A stretch of DNA of 64,000 bases, taken from positions 1,005,001-1,069,000 of the forward strand of contig NZ_CP045302.1 of assembly GCF_009363155.1 (NCBI RefSeq), written 5' to 3'. Below the pieces are notes generated by a model. The model saw nothing but the letters and a program-made list of their open reading frames with translations. It made no database searches and had not been told where the DNA came from. The translations under genes and the position numbers were made by a program. This DNA is from Azotobacter salinestris. GTDB lineage: Bacteria; Pseudomonadota; Gammaproteobacteria; Pseudomonadales; Pseudomonadaceae. Positions 20,091-28,912 of this stretch are shown piece after piece (positions within the stretch are counted from its first letter, which is position 1; each line of letters opens with the position of its first letter).

Positions 20091-22241
20091 TCATGCGGCA
20101 TCTCCCTGTTGTAGGCGGTACAAGCGCGAGTAGTGGCCGGCCTGATGAGCCAGCAACTCGGCATGGCTGCCCTGCTCGACGATCTGCCCGCGATCCATGA
20201 CCAGAATGCGCTGGGCATCGCGCACGGCGGACAGCCGGTGGGCGATAACGATCACCGTGCGTCCCCGGCAGATGGCCTTCATGTTCTGCTGGACGATCCG
20301 TTCGGACTCATAGTCCAGGGCGCTGGTGGCCTCGTCGAAGATCAGGATGCGCGGATTGCCGATCAGCGCCCGGGCGATGGCGATGCGCTGACGCTGGCCC
20401 CCGGACAGCGAGGCGCCGTGCTCGCCGACGAGGGTGTCGTAGCCTTCCGGCAGCTCGAGGATGAACTCGTGCGCACCGGCCAGCCGAGCGGCCTGGATCA
20501 CCGCCTCGATCGGCGCGCCGGGATCGGTCAGGGCGATGTTCTCGCGGATGCTGCGGTTGAACAGCAGGTTGTCCTGCAGCACCACACCGATCTGCCGGCG
20601 CAGCGAGGAGACATCGGCCAGCGCCAGATCCACGCCATCCACCAGTACGCGACCACGCTCGGGCACGTAGAGACGTTGCAGCAGGCGGGTCAGGGTGCTC
20701 TTGCCGGAGCCGGAGCGCCCGACCACGCCAATCACCTCGCCGGGGCGGATGCTCAGGCTGATGCCGCGCAGCACCTCGGAGCCGTCCGGCCGGTAGCGAA
20801 AATGCACCTGATCGAATTCCACCTGCCCCTTGAGCGGCGGCAGTGCGCTGCGTGTGCTCTGGGCCAGTTCGGTACGGGTATTGAGGATGTCGCCCAGGCG
20901 CTGCACCGAGACGCCGGTCTGCTGGAAACTGGTCCACAACTGGGCCAGGCGCATGATCGGCTGCGACACGCGGCCGGCGAGCATGTTGAAGGCGATCAGT
21001 TGCCCGACCGACAGCTCGCCGTCGATCACCAGCCGCGCGCCCAGCCAGAGGGTGGCGACGGTCACCAGCTTGCCGACCAGGCCGACGCTTTCGTTGGCGA
21101 TGGTCGAGAGGGTCTGGGTCTTGAAGCTGGCTGCCACGTAGCCGGCCAGCTGGTTGTCCCACCTGCGCCCCATCTGCGGCTCCACTGCCATGGCCTTGAG
21201 GGTGTCGATGCCGTTGACGGTTTCCACCAGGAAGGCCTGGTTTTCCGCACCGCGGTTGAAGCTCTCCTGCAGGCGGGCACGCAGCAGCGGCGTGACGAAC
21301 AGGGAGATGAGGAAATACAGCGGCAGCGAGAGCAGCACGACCAGGGTCAGCCAGCCGCTGTAGTAGAACATCACGGCGATGAACACCACCGAGAACAGCA
21401 CGTCGAGGATCAGGGTAATGGCGTTGCCGGTGAGGAAACTGCGAATGTTTTCCAGCTCGCGCACCCGCGCCACCGAGTCGCCTACCCGGCGCGCCTGGAA
21501 GTACGCCAGCGGCAGACCGATCAGATGGCGAAACAGCCGAGAACCCAATTCGACATCGATGCGGCTGGCAGTGTGGGCGAACACGTAGCTGCGCAGGCCG
21601 CTCAGGGCAGTCTCGAACAGCATGATGCCGAGCAGGCCTATGGCGATGACGTCCAGGGTGCTGAGGCCTCGATGCACCAGCACCTTGTCCATCACCACCA
21701 GGAAGAACAAGGGTGTGACCAGGGCGAAGATCTGCAGCACGAAGGACACCAGCAGCACCTCGCCAAGCAGCTTGCGATACTTGACGATGGCCGGGATGAA
21801 CCAGGTGAAGTCGAATTTCGCCAGCTCGCCGGCCAGGGAAGCCTCGGAGCGGATCAAAATCAGCTCGCCGGTCCAGCGCGCCGCCAGATCCTCGAAGCTC
21901 AAGACCTCGGGACGCTGGGCCAGGGGATCGTGGATCAGTGCCTTGCCGTCGTCGATGCGTGCGACGATGAAGAAGCGCCCGTCGGTCGAAGCGGCAATGG
22001 CAGGAAGCGGGGTGTGGACGAGGCGCTCGACCTTGCTGCGAGCCGCCTTGGCCTTGAGGCCCAGCCGCTTGGCGGCCAGCAGCAGCTCCGGCTGGGCGAA
22101 GGGGCGGCCATCCTCGGCGAATTCATGGACGAGTTGTTCGGGGGAGGCGGCAATATTATGGAAGCGGGCCAGCATGACCAAACATGCAAGTCCGCTATCG
22201 ACGGAAGAGGACGCACCTGCTCCCTGGTGTGCAGCTGACAT
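20091..22241 (-). CDS. Type I secretion ABC transporter (HlyB/LapB-like permease-ATPase)
   Basis: About 716 residues, starting at the ATG at 22241, which has AAAGGA six bases upstream; the ATG at 22247 is too close to that site. Residues 1-130 are a C39-like domain whose catalytic cysteine position reads Ser-Gly-Leu-Ala-Cys (DSGLACLVML), so it is probably a non-cleaving substrate-docking domain as in HlyB. About 150-430 hold six membrane helices. The nucleotide-binding domain has Walker A GRSGSGKST, signature LSGGQRQR, Walker B ILIFDEATSALD and the switch His in IAHRLS. It powers export of the RTX protein with the HlyD-type adaptor encoded just downstream. No tolC gene is in the window. This gene itself looks intact. 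Confidence 0.92.
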   Translation of the reverse strand: MSAAHQGAGASSSVDSGLACLVMLARFHNIAASPEQLVHEFAEDGRPFAQPELLLAAKRLGLKAKAARSKVERLVHTPLPAIAASTDGRFFIVARIDDGKALIHDPLAQRPEVLSFEDLAARWTGELILIRSEASLAGELAKFDFTWFIPAIVKYRKLLGEVLLVSFVLQIFALVTPLFFLVVMDKVLVHRGLSTLDVIAIGLLGIMLFETALSGLRSYVFAHTASRIDVELGSRLFRHLIGLPLAYFQARRVGDSVARVRELENIRSFLTGNAITLILDVLFSVVFIAVMFYYSGWLTLVVLLSLPLYFLISLFVTPLLRARLQESFNRGAENQAFLVETVNGIDTLKAMAVEPQMGRRWDNQLAGYVAASFKTQTLSTIANESVGLVGKLVTVATLWLGARLVIDGELSVGQLIAFNMLAGRVSQPIMRLAQLWTSFQQTGVSVQRLGDILNTRTELAQSTRSALPPLKGQVEFDQVHFRYRPDGSEVLRGISLSIRPGEVIGVVGRSGSGKSTLTRLLQRLYVPERGRVLVDGVDLALADVSSLRRQIGVVLQDNLLFNRSIRENIALTDPGAPIEAVIQAARLAGAHEFILELPEGYDTLVGEHGASLSGGQRQRIAIARALIGNPRILIFDEATSALDYESERIVQQNMKAICRGRTVIVIAHRLSAVRDAQRILVMDRGQIVEQGSHAELLAHQAGHYSRLYRLQQGDAA

Positions 22242-22511
22242 GGGCATTCCTTTGAACAGAGGTCGCCACTACCGGCGCTTGTCCGTTATCCAGAGCAATA
22301 AAAGCGTGATAGCTCATTGACATTACAACAGCCCCTCTCGAATAGAGCTCTTTTGAGCATGAGTTGAGAGGCTGGTCCCACTTTTTCAGCCAGGAAAGAC
22401 GCAGCCATGCGTGGGTGCCTGGCAGGTGCCGGCCCGACCGCGAGGCGCTAGAATCGCTCCCTTTCGCTCCCGGGCCAGCCGGGGGCCAACCGTCGCAGCG
22501 AGAGAACCGAT

Positions 22512-23210
22512 ATGGGCGCCCAGTGGAAAGCCAGACCCAAGGAAATTGCCGCCAACGCCAAGGGCAAGATCTTTGGCAAGCTGGTCAAGGAAATCATGAT
22601 TGCCGCGCGCAACGGCGCGGACCCGGACATGAACCCCAAGCTGCGCCTGGCGGTGCATCAGGCCAAGAAGGCGTCGATGCCCAAGGACACCCTGGAGCGC
22701 GCGATCAAGAAGGGCGCGGGCCTCTCCGGCGAGGTGGTCAACTACGAGCGCACCATCTATGAAGGCTTCGCCCCGCACCGCGTGCCGGTGATCGTCGAGT
22801 GCCTGACCGACAATGTGAACCGCACCGTGGCGGAAATCCGCGTGCTGTTCCGCAAGGGTCAGCTGGGCACCTCGGGCTCGGTGAGCTGGGACTTCGACTA
22901 CTTGGGCATGATCGAGGCGACCCCGGAGGGAGGCGCCGATCCGGAACTGGCCGCCATCGAGGCCGGCGCCCAGGACTTCGAGCCCGCCGAGGAAGGCGCC
23001 ACCCTGTTCTACACCGAGCCGACCGACCTGGACGCGGTGTGCAAGGCACTGCCGGAGTTCGGCTTCACCGTGCAGTCGGCCAACCTCGGCTACAAGGCGA
23101 AGAATCCGGTGAGCCTGTCCGGCGCCGAACTCGAGGAGGTTGAGGCCTTCCTCGAAGCCCTGGACAACCACGACGACGTGCAGAACGTCTACGTCGGCCT
23201 GAGCGCCTGA
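22512..23210 (+). CDS. YebC/PmpR family transcriptional regulator
   Basis: The 232-residue protein matches the YebC family in length. It opens [20 protein letters not shown] and has the conserved [20 protein letters not shown] and [19 protein letters not shown] segments. The acidic C-terminus ([20 protein letters not shown]) is also typical. YebC proteins act in the cytoplasm; family members have been tied to DNA-binding regulation and, more recently, to relief of ribosome stalling at proline runs. The start follows GCGAGAGAAC. The variant '[14 protein letters not shown]' differs from canonical 'GHSKWANIK' YebC, so this is closer to the second paralogue (YeeN-like). It is a single-gene unit, divergent from the ABC exporter. 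Confidence 0.88.
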   Translation: MGAQWKARPKEIAANAKGKIFGKLVKEIMIAARNGADPDMNPKLRLAVHQAKKASMPKDTLERAIKKGAGLSGEVVNYERTIYEGFAPHRVPVIVECLTDNVNRTVAEIRVLFRKGQLGTSGSVSWDFDYLGMIEATPEGGADPELAAIEAGAQDFEPAEEGATLFYTEPTDLDAVCKALPEFGFTVQSANLGYKAKNPVSLSGAELEEVEAFLEALDNHDDVQNVYVGLSA

Positions 23211-23285
23211 GTCCCCGCGCCGCCCGGCAACGGACCCGAACGCATCGGGACCTCGGCCGGGCAGCTCGCCCGGACGGCTGGCGCC

Positions 23286-23531
23286 TCACGGCGCACCGGA
23301 CTCCCAGATCAGCTCGCCGTCGTCGCGGACCTCGATCACCTTGGTCAGCGCAGCCTCGGCCACCGTGTTGGCCTCGGAGGCCAGGTCGTATCGATGACCA
23401 TTGGCCATCCAGTGCACGCGGGCGTTTTCGTCGATGCCGCGGCGCTTGACGGCAATCACCGCTTGGAAGGCCTCGCCGTCCGGTACGGCCGAGGAAATGG
23501 CGTCGAACTTGGCAAAATGCTTGCGGGCCAT
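23286..23531 (-). CDS. Small conserved pseudomonad-type hypothetical protein
   Basis: The 81-residue product (MARKHFAKFDAISSAVPDGE...LTKVIEVRDDGELIWESGAP) has no membrane segment or signal peptide. The ATG at 23531 follows GGGAGAG at good spacing. Composition and codon use match the neighbours, and the frame is open through its whole length. The central 'HWMANGHRYDLASEANTVAE' segment looks like a compact alpha-beta fold. I do not recognise a family. It is convergent with yebC, 75 bases away. Confidence 0.7.
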   Translation of the reverse strand: MARKHFAKFDAISSAVPDGEAFQAVIAVKRRGIDENARVHWMANGHRYDLASEANTVAEAALTKVIEVRDDGELIWESGAP

Positions 23532-23744
23532 ACGACTCTCCCTGGTAGGTCGCTGTGCAGTAATAGACAACGCCAGCCCGCGAAAGCTTCGGCCCAACGG
23601 CGCTCCGCGGCATCTCGCGGACGTCCCCGCAACAGCCGGCCCCGGGCGGGGCATCGCGTCGGCATGCAACCGTTTACTTGCATATGCGTGCCACGTATAA
23701 CGGAAAAACCTCCATTCACTCCCTAATGCCAACAGGATCCGAAC

Positions 23745-24020
23745 ATGTCCAACAACCCGGTAAACATGGAAATCTTCGACTTGGCCGATGAGTTCATCGC
23801 CGTCGCCAACCGCCTGCTCGAAGAGGAACAGAAGGATCTGGGGCACATCAGCGCCGCCATCCGCTACGCTGCGGCCCGCTTCAGCGCCCACGAAGCGGCC
23901 TGCCGCTCCGGCGATCTGTCGGCCGACAAGGAAAAGGCTTTCAACTGGTACAGCGAACAGTTCGGCAAGATGCTGGACGAGAACCTCAACCAGCATATCG
24001 AGATGGCCAAACAGCACTGA
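23745..24020 (+). CDS. DUF3144 family protein
   Basis: This 91-residue cytoplasmic protein is helical throughout, with the family core FIAVANRLLEEEQKDLGHIS, AAIRYAAARFSAHEA and YSEQFGKMLDENLNQHI. DUF3144 proteins are short, acidic and widespread in gamma-proteobacteria, and have no assigned activity. The ATG at 23745 follows AGGATCCGAAC. It is an isolated gene on the plus strand, with a 213-base upstream gap that probably holds its promoter. Confidence 0.82.
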   Translation: MSNNPVNMEIFDLADEFIAVANRLLEEEQKDLGHISAAIRYAAARFSAHEAACRSGDLSADKEKAFNWYSEQFGKMLDENLNQHIEMAKQH

Positions 24021-24088
24021 GCAAGCGCCGGACAGGCGGGACGCCCGCCCCGCCTGCCGATGCCCGCATCATCTTACGCTGCAGGCGG

Positions 24089-24553
24089 CTACACCGGTCG
24101 CCGGAACACGACCAGCTTGGCCAGCAGCCTCTGCACCACCTCGCCACGCTGATTCAGCGTCAGGCTTTCCAGGGCGACGATGCCGCGATCCGGCCTGGAG
24201 CGCGACGGCGTGATCGCCTGGATGCAGCTCTCCACATGCAGGACGTCTCCCGCCCGCGTCGGCCTGGGCCAGGTGATCTCGCCGCCGGCCCCGATCAGCC
24301 CGTCGGCCAGCGGCATGCCGCTGGTGACCAGAAGGCGCATGGTGATGGCTGCGGTATGCCAGCCGCTGGCCGCCAGCCCGCCGAACAGGGTCTGCCTGGC
24401 CGCCTCGTCGTCCAGATGAAAGGGCTGGGGATCGAACTGCGCGGCGAAGGCCTTGAGACCGGCCTCGTCCAGCACGAACTCGCCGCTGTGAAAGCGCGCG
24501 CCCACCGCCAGATCGTCCAGGTACAGGGTTGCTTGCCGTCGGCTGTCGTTCAT
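24089..24553 (-). CDS. MaoC-like dehydratase (hot-dog fold)
   Basis: The 154-residue protein has the MaoC/R-hydratase pattern: FVLDEAGLKAFAAQFDPQPF HLDDEAAR with the catalytic Asp/His pair in 'DPQPFHLD', then FGGLAASGWHTAAITMRLLV and a late ITWPRPTRAGDVLHVES strand. Such enzymes hydrate trans-2-enoyl thioesters, as in fatty acid oxidation, PHA precursor supply or mesaconyl chemistry. The exact substrate is not evident. The ATG at 24553 has AGAGGAA six bases upstream. It lies 49 bases after the OprD porin on the same strand and could share its transcript. Confidence 0.85.
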   Translation of the reverse strand: MNDSRRQATLYLDDLAVGARFHSGEFVLDEAGLKAFAAQFDPQPFHLDDEAARQTLFGGLAASGWHTAAITMRLLVTSGMPLADGLIGAGGEITWPRPTRAGDVLHVESCIQAITPSRSRPDRGIVALESLTLNQRGEVVQRLLAKLVVFRRPV

Positions 24554-24602
24554 GGTGCATTCCTCTTGTCCCATTGCAGGCATCCTCCCGTGCAGGCCCG
24601 CC

Positions 24603-25865
24603 CTAGAGCAAGGGCATGGTGTAGGTGACGACCAGGCGGTTCTCGTCGAGGTCGTTGCCCCTGCCGTCGTTGCGCAGCGTGGCGTTGCGCCATTGCAGGC
24701 TGAGGTTCTTGAGGGGGCCACTCTGGAACACGTAGTCGATATAGGTGTCGCGCTCCCACTCCTCCCCCTTGCTGCCATCGGCCCGACGGATGTCGCGACC
24801 GCTGATGTAGCGGGTCATGAAATTCAGTCCCGGAATGCCCAGGGCGGCGAAGTCGTAGGTGTAGCGCACCTGCCAGGACTTTTCGCCGGGGTTGGCGAAG
24901 TCGTTCACCTGGGCGAAGTTGACCAGATAGGGATCGGTTCCTGTGATGTAGGCGAAGCCGGTGTCGCCGATCATCTTCTGATAGCCCAGGCCGAAGCTGT
25001 GGGCCGCCAGTTTGTAGACGAACATGGCGTTGATCGCCTTGTTATCCACGTTGCTGTCGCCGTCGTCGGAGGAACGTGCGAAGCGCAAGTCCGTCGCCAG
25101 GGACTGCCCGGCAACGATGGGCAGCAGATGGTTCAGGGTGAAGAAATGCTGGTGGTAGTTGTTGTCCAGGTTGGCGTAGTCGTAGGCGGTGGTCAGGTTG
25201 TCGCTCCACTTGTACTTGGCCCCGGCGAAGTCGAACTGGTCGGTGGCATCCAGTCCCCTCATGCCCTTGTTGTTCATGGTGATGTCTTCGCTGGCACTGG
25301 AGTTGCGCTCGATCAGGTGGGTCAGGCGACCGACATTCAGGGTCAGGCCGTCGATCTCCTGGGAAACCAGGCTCCCGCCACGGAAGTAGGTGGGGAACAG
25401 GCGCGTCTCGTTGGGCATGACCGTCGGCATCCTGGGAAACAGGCTGCCGTAGCGCAGCAGGCTCTGGGAGTAGCGCAGCTTGAGCGTGGCGCCCACCTTG
25501 CCGTAGTCGTTGGGCACGTCGCCGTCGTTGTGCACCGGCAGCAGGCCGGTGCCCGCCCGGCCGGGACTGGAGTCGAGGCGGATGCCCCACATGCCGACGG
25601 CGTCGATGCCGAAGCCCAGTGCGCCTTCGGTGAAGCCGGATTCGTAGTTCAGGATGAAGCCCTGGGCCCATTCGTCGGCGTGGGACTGTCCCGTGCTGCT
25701 GCCGCCCTCCTGGCGGAAATCGCGGTTGTAGTAGTAGTTGCGTATCAGCAGGCTGGCCTTGCTGTCGGCGAAGAAGTCGGCCAGGGCCAGCGAGGGCATG
25801 CTGCCGGCCAGCGCCAGGCCGGAAAGGGAAAACATCATGCTCCTGAGGTGGGGAGACTTGAACAT
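24603..25865 (-). CDS. OprD-family outer membrane porin
   Basis: The 420-residue protein starts with a signal peptide (FSLSGLALAGSMPSLALA, cleavage before DFF). It continues with the OprD-family opening DFFADSKASLLIRNYYYNRD and alternating beta-strand pattern to a C-terminal strand NRLVVTYTMPLL. Conserved pieces include WAQGFILNYESGFTEGALGFG, VGATLKLRYSQSLLRYGSL and GLNFMTRYISGRDI. OprD porins are 18-strand monomers that let small carboxylates or basic amino acids cross the outer membrane. The substrate group is not clear from sequence. The ATG at 25865 follows AAGGA by ten bases. Upstream is a long gap with an AT-rich stretch near 26310 that is a likely promoter. Confidence 0.9.
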   Translation of the reverse strand: MFKSPHLRSMMFSLSGLALAGSMPSLALADFFADSKASLLIRNYYYNRDFRQEGGSSTGQSHADEWAQGFILNYESGFTEGALGFGIDAVGMWGIRLDSSPGRAGTGLLPVHNDGDVPNDYGKVGATLKLRYSQSLLRYGSLFPRMPTVMPNETRLFPTYFRGGSLVSQEIDGLTLNVGRLTHLIERNSSASEDITMNNKGMRGLDATDQFDFAGAKYKWSDNLTTAYDYANLDNNYHQHFFTLNHLLPIVAGQSLATDLRFARSSDDGDSNVDNKAINAMFVYKLAAHSFGLGYQKMIGDTGFAYITGTDPYLVNFAQVNDFANPGEKSWQVRYTYDFAALGIPGLNFMTRYISGRDIRRADGSKGEEWERDTYIDYVFQSGPLKNLSLQWRNATLRNDGRGNDLDENRLVVTYTMPLL

Positions 25866-26516
25866 CGCATCGTGGTCCTTCTGTCTTGTTGTTCTTGTCG
25901 GGCACGGTGGACATCGCCACCGCTCGGCCATGACCGGCCGCCACGCCGGGTAACCGCGCAGGCAAAGGCTGGCCGTCACGCCCATTCGGCCGAATCGGGC
26001 GAGTTCCGCTTCAGATCGGTGTCCACGGCAGGGCCGGCGGCGTGCCTGCCGCTTGCGAGCCGGCCGTACCGGCTCAGCGCAGCGACAGAGCGACGCCCGG
26101 CATCCCGAGGGGCAGCCGGCTCAGGCGGGATCGATGGAAATTCGGCAGGAGCTCCGGGCCTGGCCGGAGAACGGAGCAGCGAAAGGCTTGACTGTTTCGG
26201 CCATGGATGCCGGAGCCGGATCGGCGGGGATGCGACTGTTCAGGCCACCGCCATGGCCTTCGGTCACTGGAGACATTCCCCTGGGGAGGACTGCTTTCCA
26301 TGCTTGCATGAGTCTTTTTTTCCGAATGATTGTTGTGAACTCATTGCCAGAACTACTGCCCGCCATGGGGATGACCGGATCGCCAGCCAGGCGGAGTGGC
26401 ATTAGAGTGGCTGGCGGGCAAGGGCGCGACAATAACGCTTGCAGCCTAATCCTTGACATTAACGGACAGGAGATCGCGGCAAAGCCTTTGCGGCACCGGG
26501 GATCACGGCAGTCGGG
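25866..26516. other. Long non-coding gap upstream of the OprD gene
   Basis: About 650 bases without a supported gene. Open frames here lack ribosome sites and show no family-like sequence. An AT-rich block near 26300-26340 may hold the porin promoter, read on the minus strand. It may also carry degenerate DNA, but nothing recognisable was found. Confidence 0.4.
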
Positions 26517-26547
26517 GGTGGAAAAGCGCCTTGCGGCTTTTCCACCC
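26517..26547. repeat. REP-like hairpin GGGTGGAAAAGC...
   Basis: Arms GGGTGGAAAAGC and GGCTTTTCCACCC pair around a short GCCTTG-type loop. It lies just after the stop of the minus-strand gene at 26570. It is similar to hairpins at 1299 and 32254. Confidence 0.65.
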
Positions 26548-26569
26548 GGCCAGGAGGTCGTCAGGCTGT

Positions 26570-26830
26570 TCAGGCGGCTTCGGAGAAGAGCGACTTGCCG
26601 TGGTCGAGGCACTGGTCGACCAGCCACTTGCCGTGGGCGATGGAGGCGTGCTGGGCCTGCTCCAGCTCGGCCATGAGGGCATAGCCGACCGGCAGGGACA
26701 GCCGCCGGGTGGTGCGGCCCTCGGGGGTGGTGATGCGGCAGCCGCCGGCCCAGGGCATCGGGCTGTCCTCATGCTGCAGAACGTCGGCGGTGATGGTGTG
26801 GTCGCGGTAGGTGCATTGCATCAGGGACAT
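26570..26830 (-). CDS. Small hypothetical protein
   Basis: The 86-residue product (MSLMQCTYRDHTITADVLQH...GKWLVDQCLDHGKSLFSEAA) starts at 26830 with GAGG seven bases upstream. It has two cysteines (one near each end), a beta-rich first half (GGCRITTPEGRTTRRLSLPV) and a helical second half. There is no signal peptide or membrane helix. Codon use matches the neighbours. I do not recognise a family. Confidence 0.65.
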   Translation of the reverse strand: MSLMQCTYRDHTITADVLQHEDSPMPWAGGCRITTPEGRTTRRLSLPVGYALMAELEQAQHASIAHGKWLVDQCLDHGKSLFSEAA

Positions 26831-27160
26831 GGTCGGAACCTCGCTGTCTGCAGGCCACCCGTGGGTCGGCCGATGGCATCCGCTGCCCCGGCACGACCGG
26901 CGTGCGGCCCGGATGCGCCGCCGGGCACCGGCGGCTCGAGCGCCGGCAGGGATCACGATCCTTGCGCCTCATCCAGCCCTGAGAGGGGTATAGCACAGGC
27001 CATCGCCGGCGTGCCGCCACCAGTCGGTCGCGCCCCCGGAGGTCTATAGTTGCTGGTGAGCCAGGCAGCATTCCGGGGCTTCGTGCCCGGGCTCCGGAGC
27101 AGGCATTCCCTGGTGCAGGCACCGCCATAACACATGTGACTCAAGCGCGGGAGAACGATC
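26831..27160. other. Divergent intergenic region
   Basis: About 330 bases between a minus-strand and a plus-strand gene. No gene is supported. It must carry the promoters of both flanking genes; I could not fix a -35/-10 pair with confidence. Confidence 0.4.
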
Positions 27161-27517
27161 ATGTCCGATATGGATCACCGACCGGGAGTTCACGAAGCCT
27201 ACCTGGTGAAGCGTCACCTCAAACTCGAAGCGCTGGATGCGGCCAAGGCTGACGCCATCGCGCAGGAAATCGACCGGCTGCTGGGCGTGGACAAGGTCGC
27301 GCTCGACGAGGCCAGCGGTCGTCTGGATGTCGCCTATGACGCTTCGCACCTGAGCATCGAACGACTGGAGGAGATCGTGCGCAAGCACGGCAGTGATCTC
27401 GATCATGGCTGGTGGACGCACTTCAAGGAGGGCTGGTACCGCTTCACCGACCAGAACGTCAGGGAAAACGCCCAGCACGAACCCTGGTCCCACCACAGGA
27501 TAATGCCCCGAAGGTAG
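27161..27517 (+). CDS. Small HMA-like fold protein without the metal-binding CxxC
   Basis: The 118-residue protein has a ferredoxin-like pattern much like heavy-metal-associated domains: VKRHLKLEALDAAKADAIAQEI, then VDKVALDEASGRLDVAYDAS and SIERLEEIVRKHG. It lacks the usual CxxC metal site and has no cysteine at all, so it is unlikely to carry copper or zinc. The C-terminal 40 residues are rich in His and Trp (HGWWTHFKEGWYRFTDQNVR). The start at 27161 has GGGAGAACG upstream. It is probably a single-gene unit. Function is unknown. Confidence 0.65.
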   Translation: MSDMDHRPGVHEAYLVKRHLKLEALDAAKADAIAQEIDRLLGVDKVALDEASGRLDVAYDASHLSIERLEEIVRKHGSDLDHGWWTHFKEGWYRFTDQNVRENAQHEPWSHHRIMPRR

Positions 27518-27529
27518 AGGGCCTGGAGA

Positions 27530-27559
27530 CCGGGAGCGGCGGGCCGGCGCCGCTCCCGG
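27530..27559 (+). terminator. Strong GC hairpin after the HMA-like gene
   Basis: Arms CCGGGAGCGGCG and CGCCGCTCCCGG form a 12-bp stem around a 6-base loop, 12 bases after the stop codon. There is no T-run, so factor-independent termination is uncertain. Confidence 0.5.
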
Positions 27560-27694
27560 CCAGAGCCGCCACTGACCGGCACCCGTCACCCGCAGGCCTC
27601 CCCATCGACCTGATACCCCGGCACGAGCACTGCAAGGGCCGACCAGAAGCTTTACAATCCCCGCCCTTTTCATCCCCGTAGCCGAGGACACCTC

Positions 27695-28039
27695 ATGAGC
27701 ACCCTGCCGCCCTGCCCCAAATGCGCTTCCGAATACACCTACGAGGACGGCACCCAGCTGGTCTGCCCGGAATGCGCCCACGAGTGGTCCGCCGACGGCA
27801 CGGCCGAGGCGACGGGCGAAGGCGACCGGGTGATCAAGGACTCGGTCGGCAACGTCCTGCAGGACGGCGACACCGTCACCGTGATCAAGGATCTCAAGGT
27901 CAAGGGTTCGTCCCTGGTGGTGAAGGTCGGCACCAAGGTGAAGAACATCCGCCTGTGCGACGGCGACCACGACATCGACTGCAAGATCGACGGGATCGGC
28001 GCGATGAAACTGAAGTCGGAGTTCGTGAAGAAGGCCTGA
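27695..28039 (+). CDS. PhnA-like zinc-ribbon protein (YjdM)
   Basis: The 114-residue protein matches PhnA/YjdM: an N-terminal zinc ribbon, [21 protein letters not shown], with two CxxC pairs, and a C-terminal SH3-like domain ([20 protein letters not shown] and [20 protein letters not shown]). Despite the name, it has not been shown to act as a phosphonatase, and no phn genes are nearby. It is cytoplasmic and stands alone, followed by the minus-strand DUF2076 gene. Confidence 0.88.
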   Translation: MSTLPPCPKCASEYTYEDGTQLVCPECAHEWSADGTAEATGEGDRVIKDSVGNVLQDGDTVTVIKDLKVKGSSLVVKVGTKVKNIRLCDGDHDIDCKIDGIGAMKLKSEFVKKA

Positions 28040-28171
28040 CGCCCGAAGGCTGGCGCCTCTTGCGCCAGGCGCCGCCAGGACGTCGCGTGGCGGGGGTTGC
28101 CCCGTCCACGACCGCGAATGCCGCCTCTGGCGGCACCGCGATCGAGGCCGCACGCCTGCGGCCGGAGCAGG

Positions 28172-28912
28172 TCAGACGAAGTCTTCGTCGTCGCCGAAGA
28201 AGTCGCCACCCTCGCCGCTGTCGGCGAAGTAGTCGTCACCCTGGCTGCTATCGGCGAAGTAGTCTTCCTGCGGCGCGTAGCTCTCTTCCGCGACCTGGGG
28301 CTCGGCGGCCGGCTCCGGCGCGGCTGCGGCGGTTGCGGCGGCGGCCGCCTGCTCGTCGTCACCGTTGAACATGTCCATCAGCACGTTGCCCAGCACCATG
28401 CCGCCGGCCACGCCGGCCGCGGTCTGCAGAGCCCCGGAGAGGAAACCGCCACCGCCGCCAGGCTGGGGCGCGTAGGCACCGCGCTGGAAGCCCGGCTGCT
28501 GGCCGAAGCCGCCCTGGCCGCTGTGGCCGGGCTCGCTCCAGCCCGAGGCCGCCGGGCGGGCCACCGGCTGCTGCGGGCGGGCTACCGGCTGCTGGGGCTG
28601 CGGCTCGCTGCGGCCACCGCCGAACAGGCCGGCCAGGAAGCCGCCGCTGCTCTGCTGGCGGCTGGCGTTCTGGGCCTGCTGCTGCAGCTGCTCGACCTGG
28701 GCCTGCAGCTCCTTGACGCGGCCATCGAGCTGCTGGATGGCGCTTTCCTGCACGATGATCGCCTGGGCCATGTAGTAGGGAGCAGCCGGCTGACGGGCAA
28801 CGTACTCCTTGATCACGTTCTCAGCCTGCGGATCGCGGGGCGCGGATTGGCCTTCGACATCGCGGAGGCGGGAAAACAGGCCATCGATCAAATTCTTCTC
28901 TTCAGACTGCAT
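28172..28912 (-). CDS. DUF2076 family protein
   Basis: The 246-residue product begins MQSEEKNLIDGLFSRLRDVE, the family's hallmark helix, followed by a coiled coil (QLDGRVKELQAQVEQLQQQA). Next comes a Gly/Gln/Pro-rich low-complexity region with repeated 'QPVARPQQPVARP', a Gly-rich hydrophobic segment (FLSGALQTAAGVAGGMVLGNV) and an acidic tail rich in Asp/Phe (DYFADSGEGGDFFGDDEDFV). DUF2076 proteins have been described as periplasmic or membrane-associated ligand-binding proteins, but the family is poorly characterised. The ATG at 28912 is the chosen start. Confidence 0.82.
   Translation of the reverse strand: MQSEEKNLIDGLFSRLRDVEGQSAPRDPQAENVIKEYVARQPAAPYYMAQAIIVQESAIQQLDGRVKELQAQVEQLQQQAQNASRQQSSGGFLAGLFGGGRSEPQPQQPVARPQQPVARPAASGWSEPGHSGQGGFGQQPGFQRGAYAPQPGGGGGFLSGALQTAAGVAGGMVLGNVLMDMFNGDDEQAAAAATAAAAPEPAAEPQVAEESYAPQEDYFADSSQGDDYFADSGEGGDFFGDDEDFV

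Larger units (their letters stand above)
17758..20094 (-). pseudogene. HlyD-type type I secretion membrane-fusion protein, split by an IS5-family element
   Basis: The 5' part (20094 to 18888) encodes about 402 residues. A cytoplasmic N-terminus is followed by one membrane helix (MAFAALALLWACIGEIDVV), a lipoyl half-motif (GRIVPSGRSKIVQPSEVAVV), a long coiled-coil periplasmic hairpin, and the start of the C-terminal beta domain (...TFTKYGVVHGTVT). The IS interrupts it there. The rest lies at 17758-17977 as ISNDAIEDEKLGLVYSARIQ to NPLKQYTNESLSER. Removing the element and one TA restores GTVTNISNDAIEDEKLGLVY in frame. The adaptor links the ABC exporter to a TolC-type channel; the missing C-terminal domain is needed for assembly, so export is probably lost. 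The start overlaps the ABC stop (ATGA). Confidence 0.92.

Noticed and set aside
26403-26418. A plus-strand sequence with GG-N10-GC spacing resembling a sigma-54 promoter
   Set aside because: There is no suitable plus-strand gene downstream, and the match outside GG/GC is poor.
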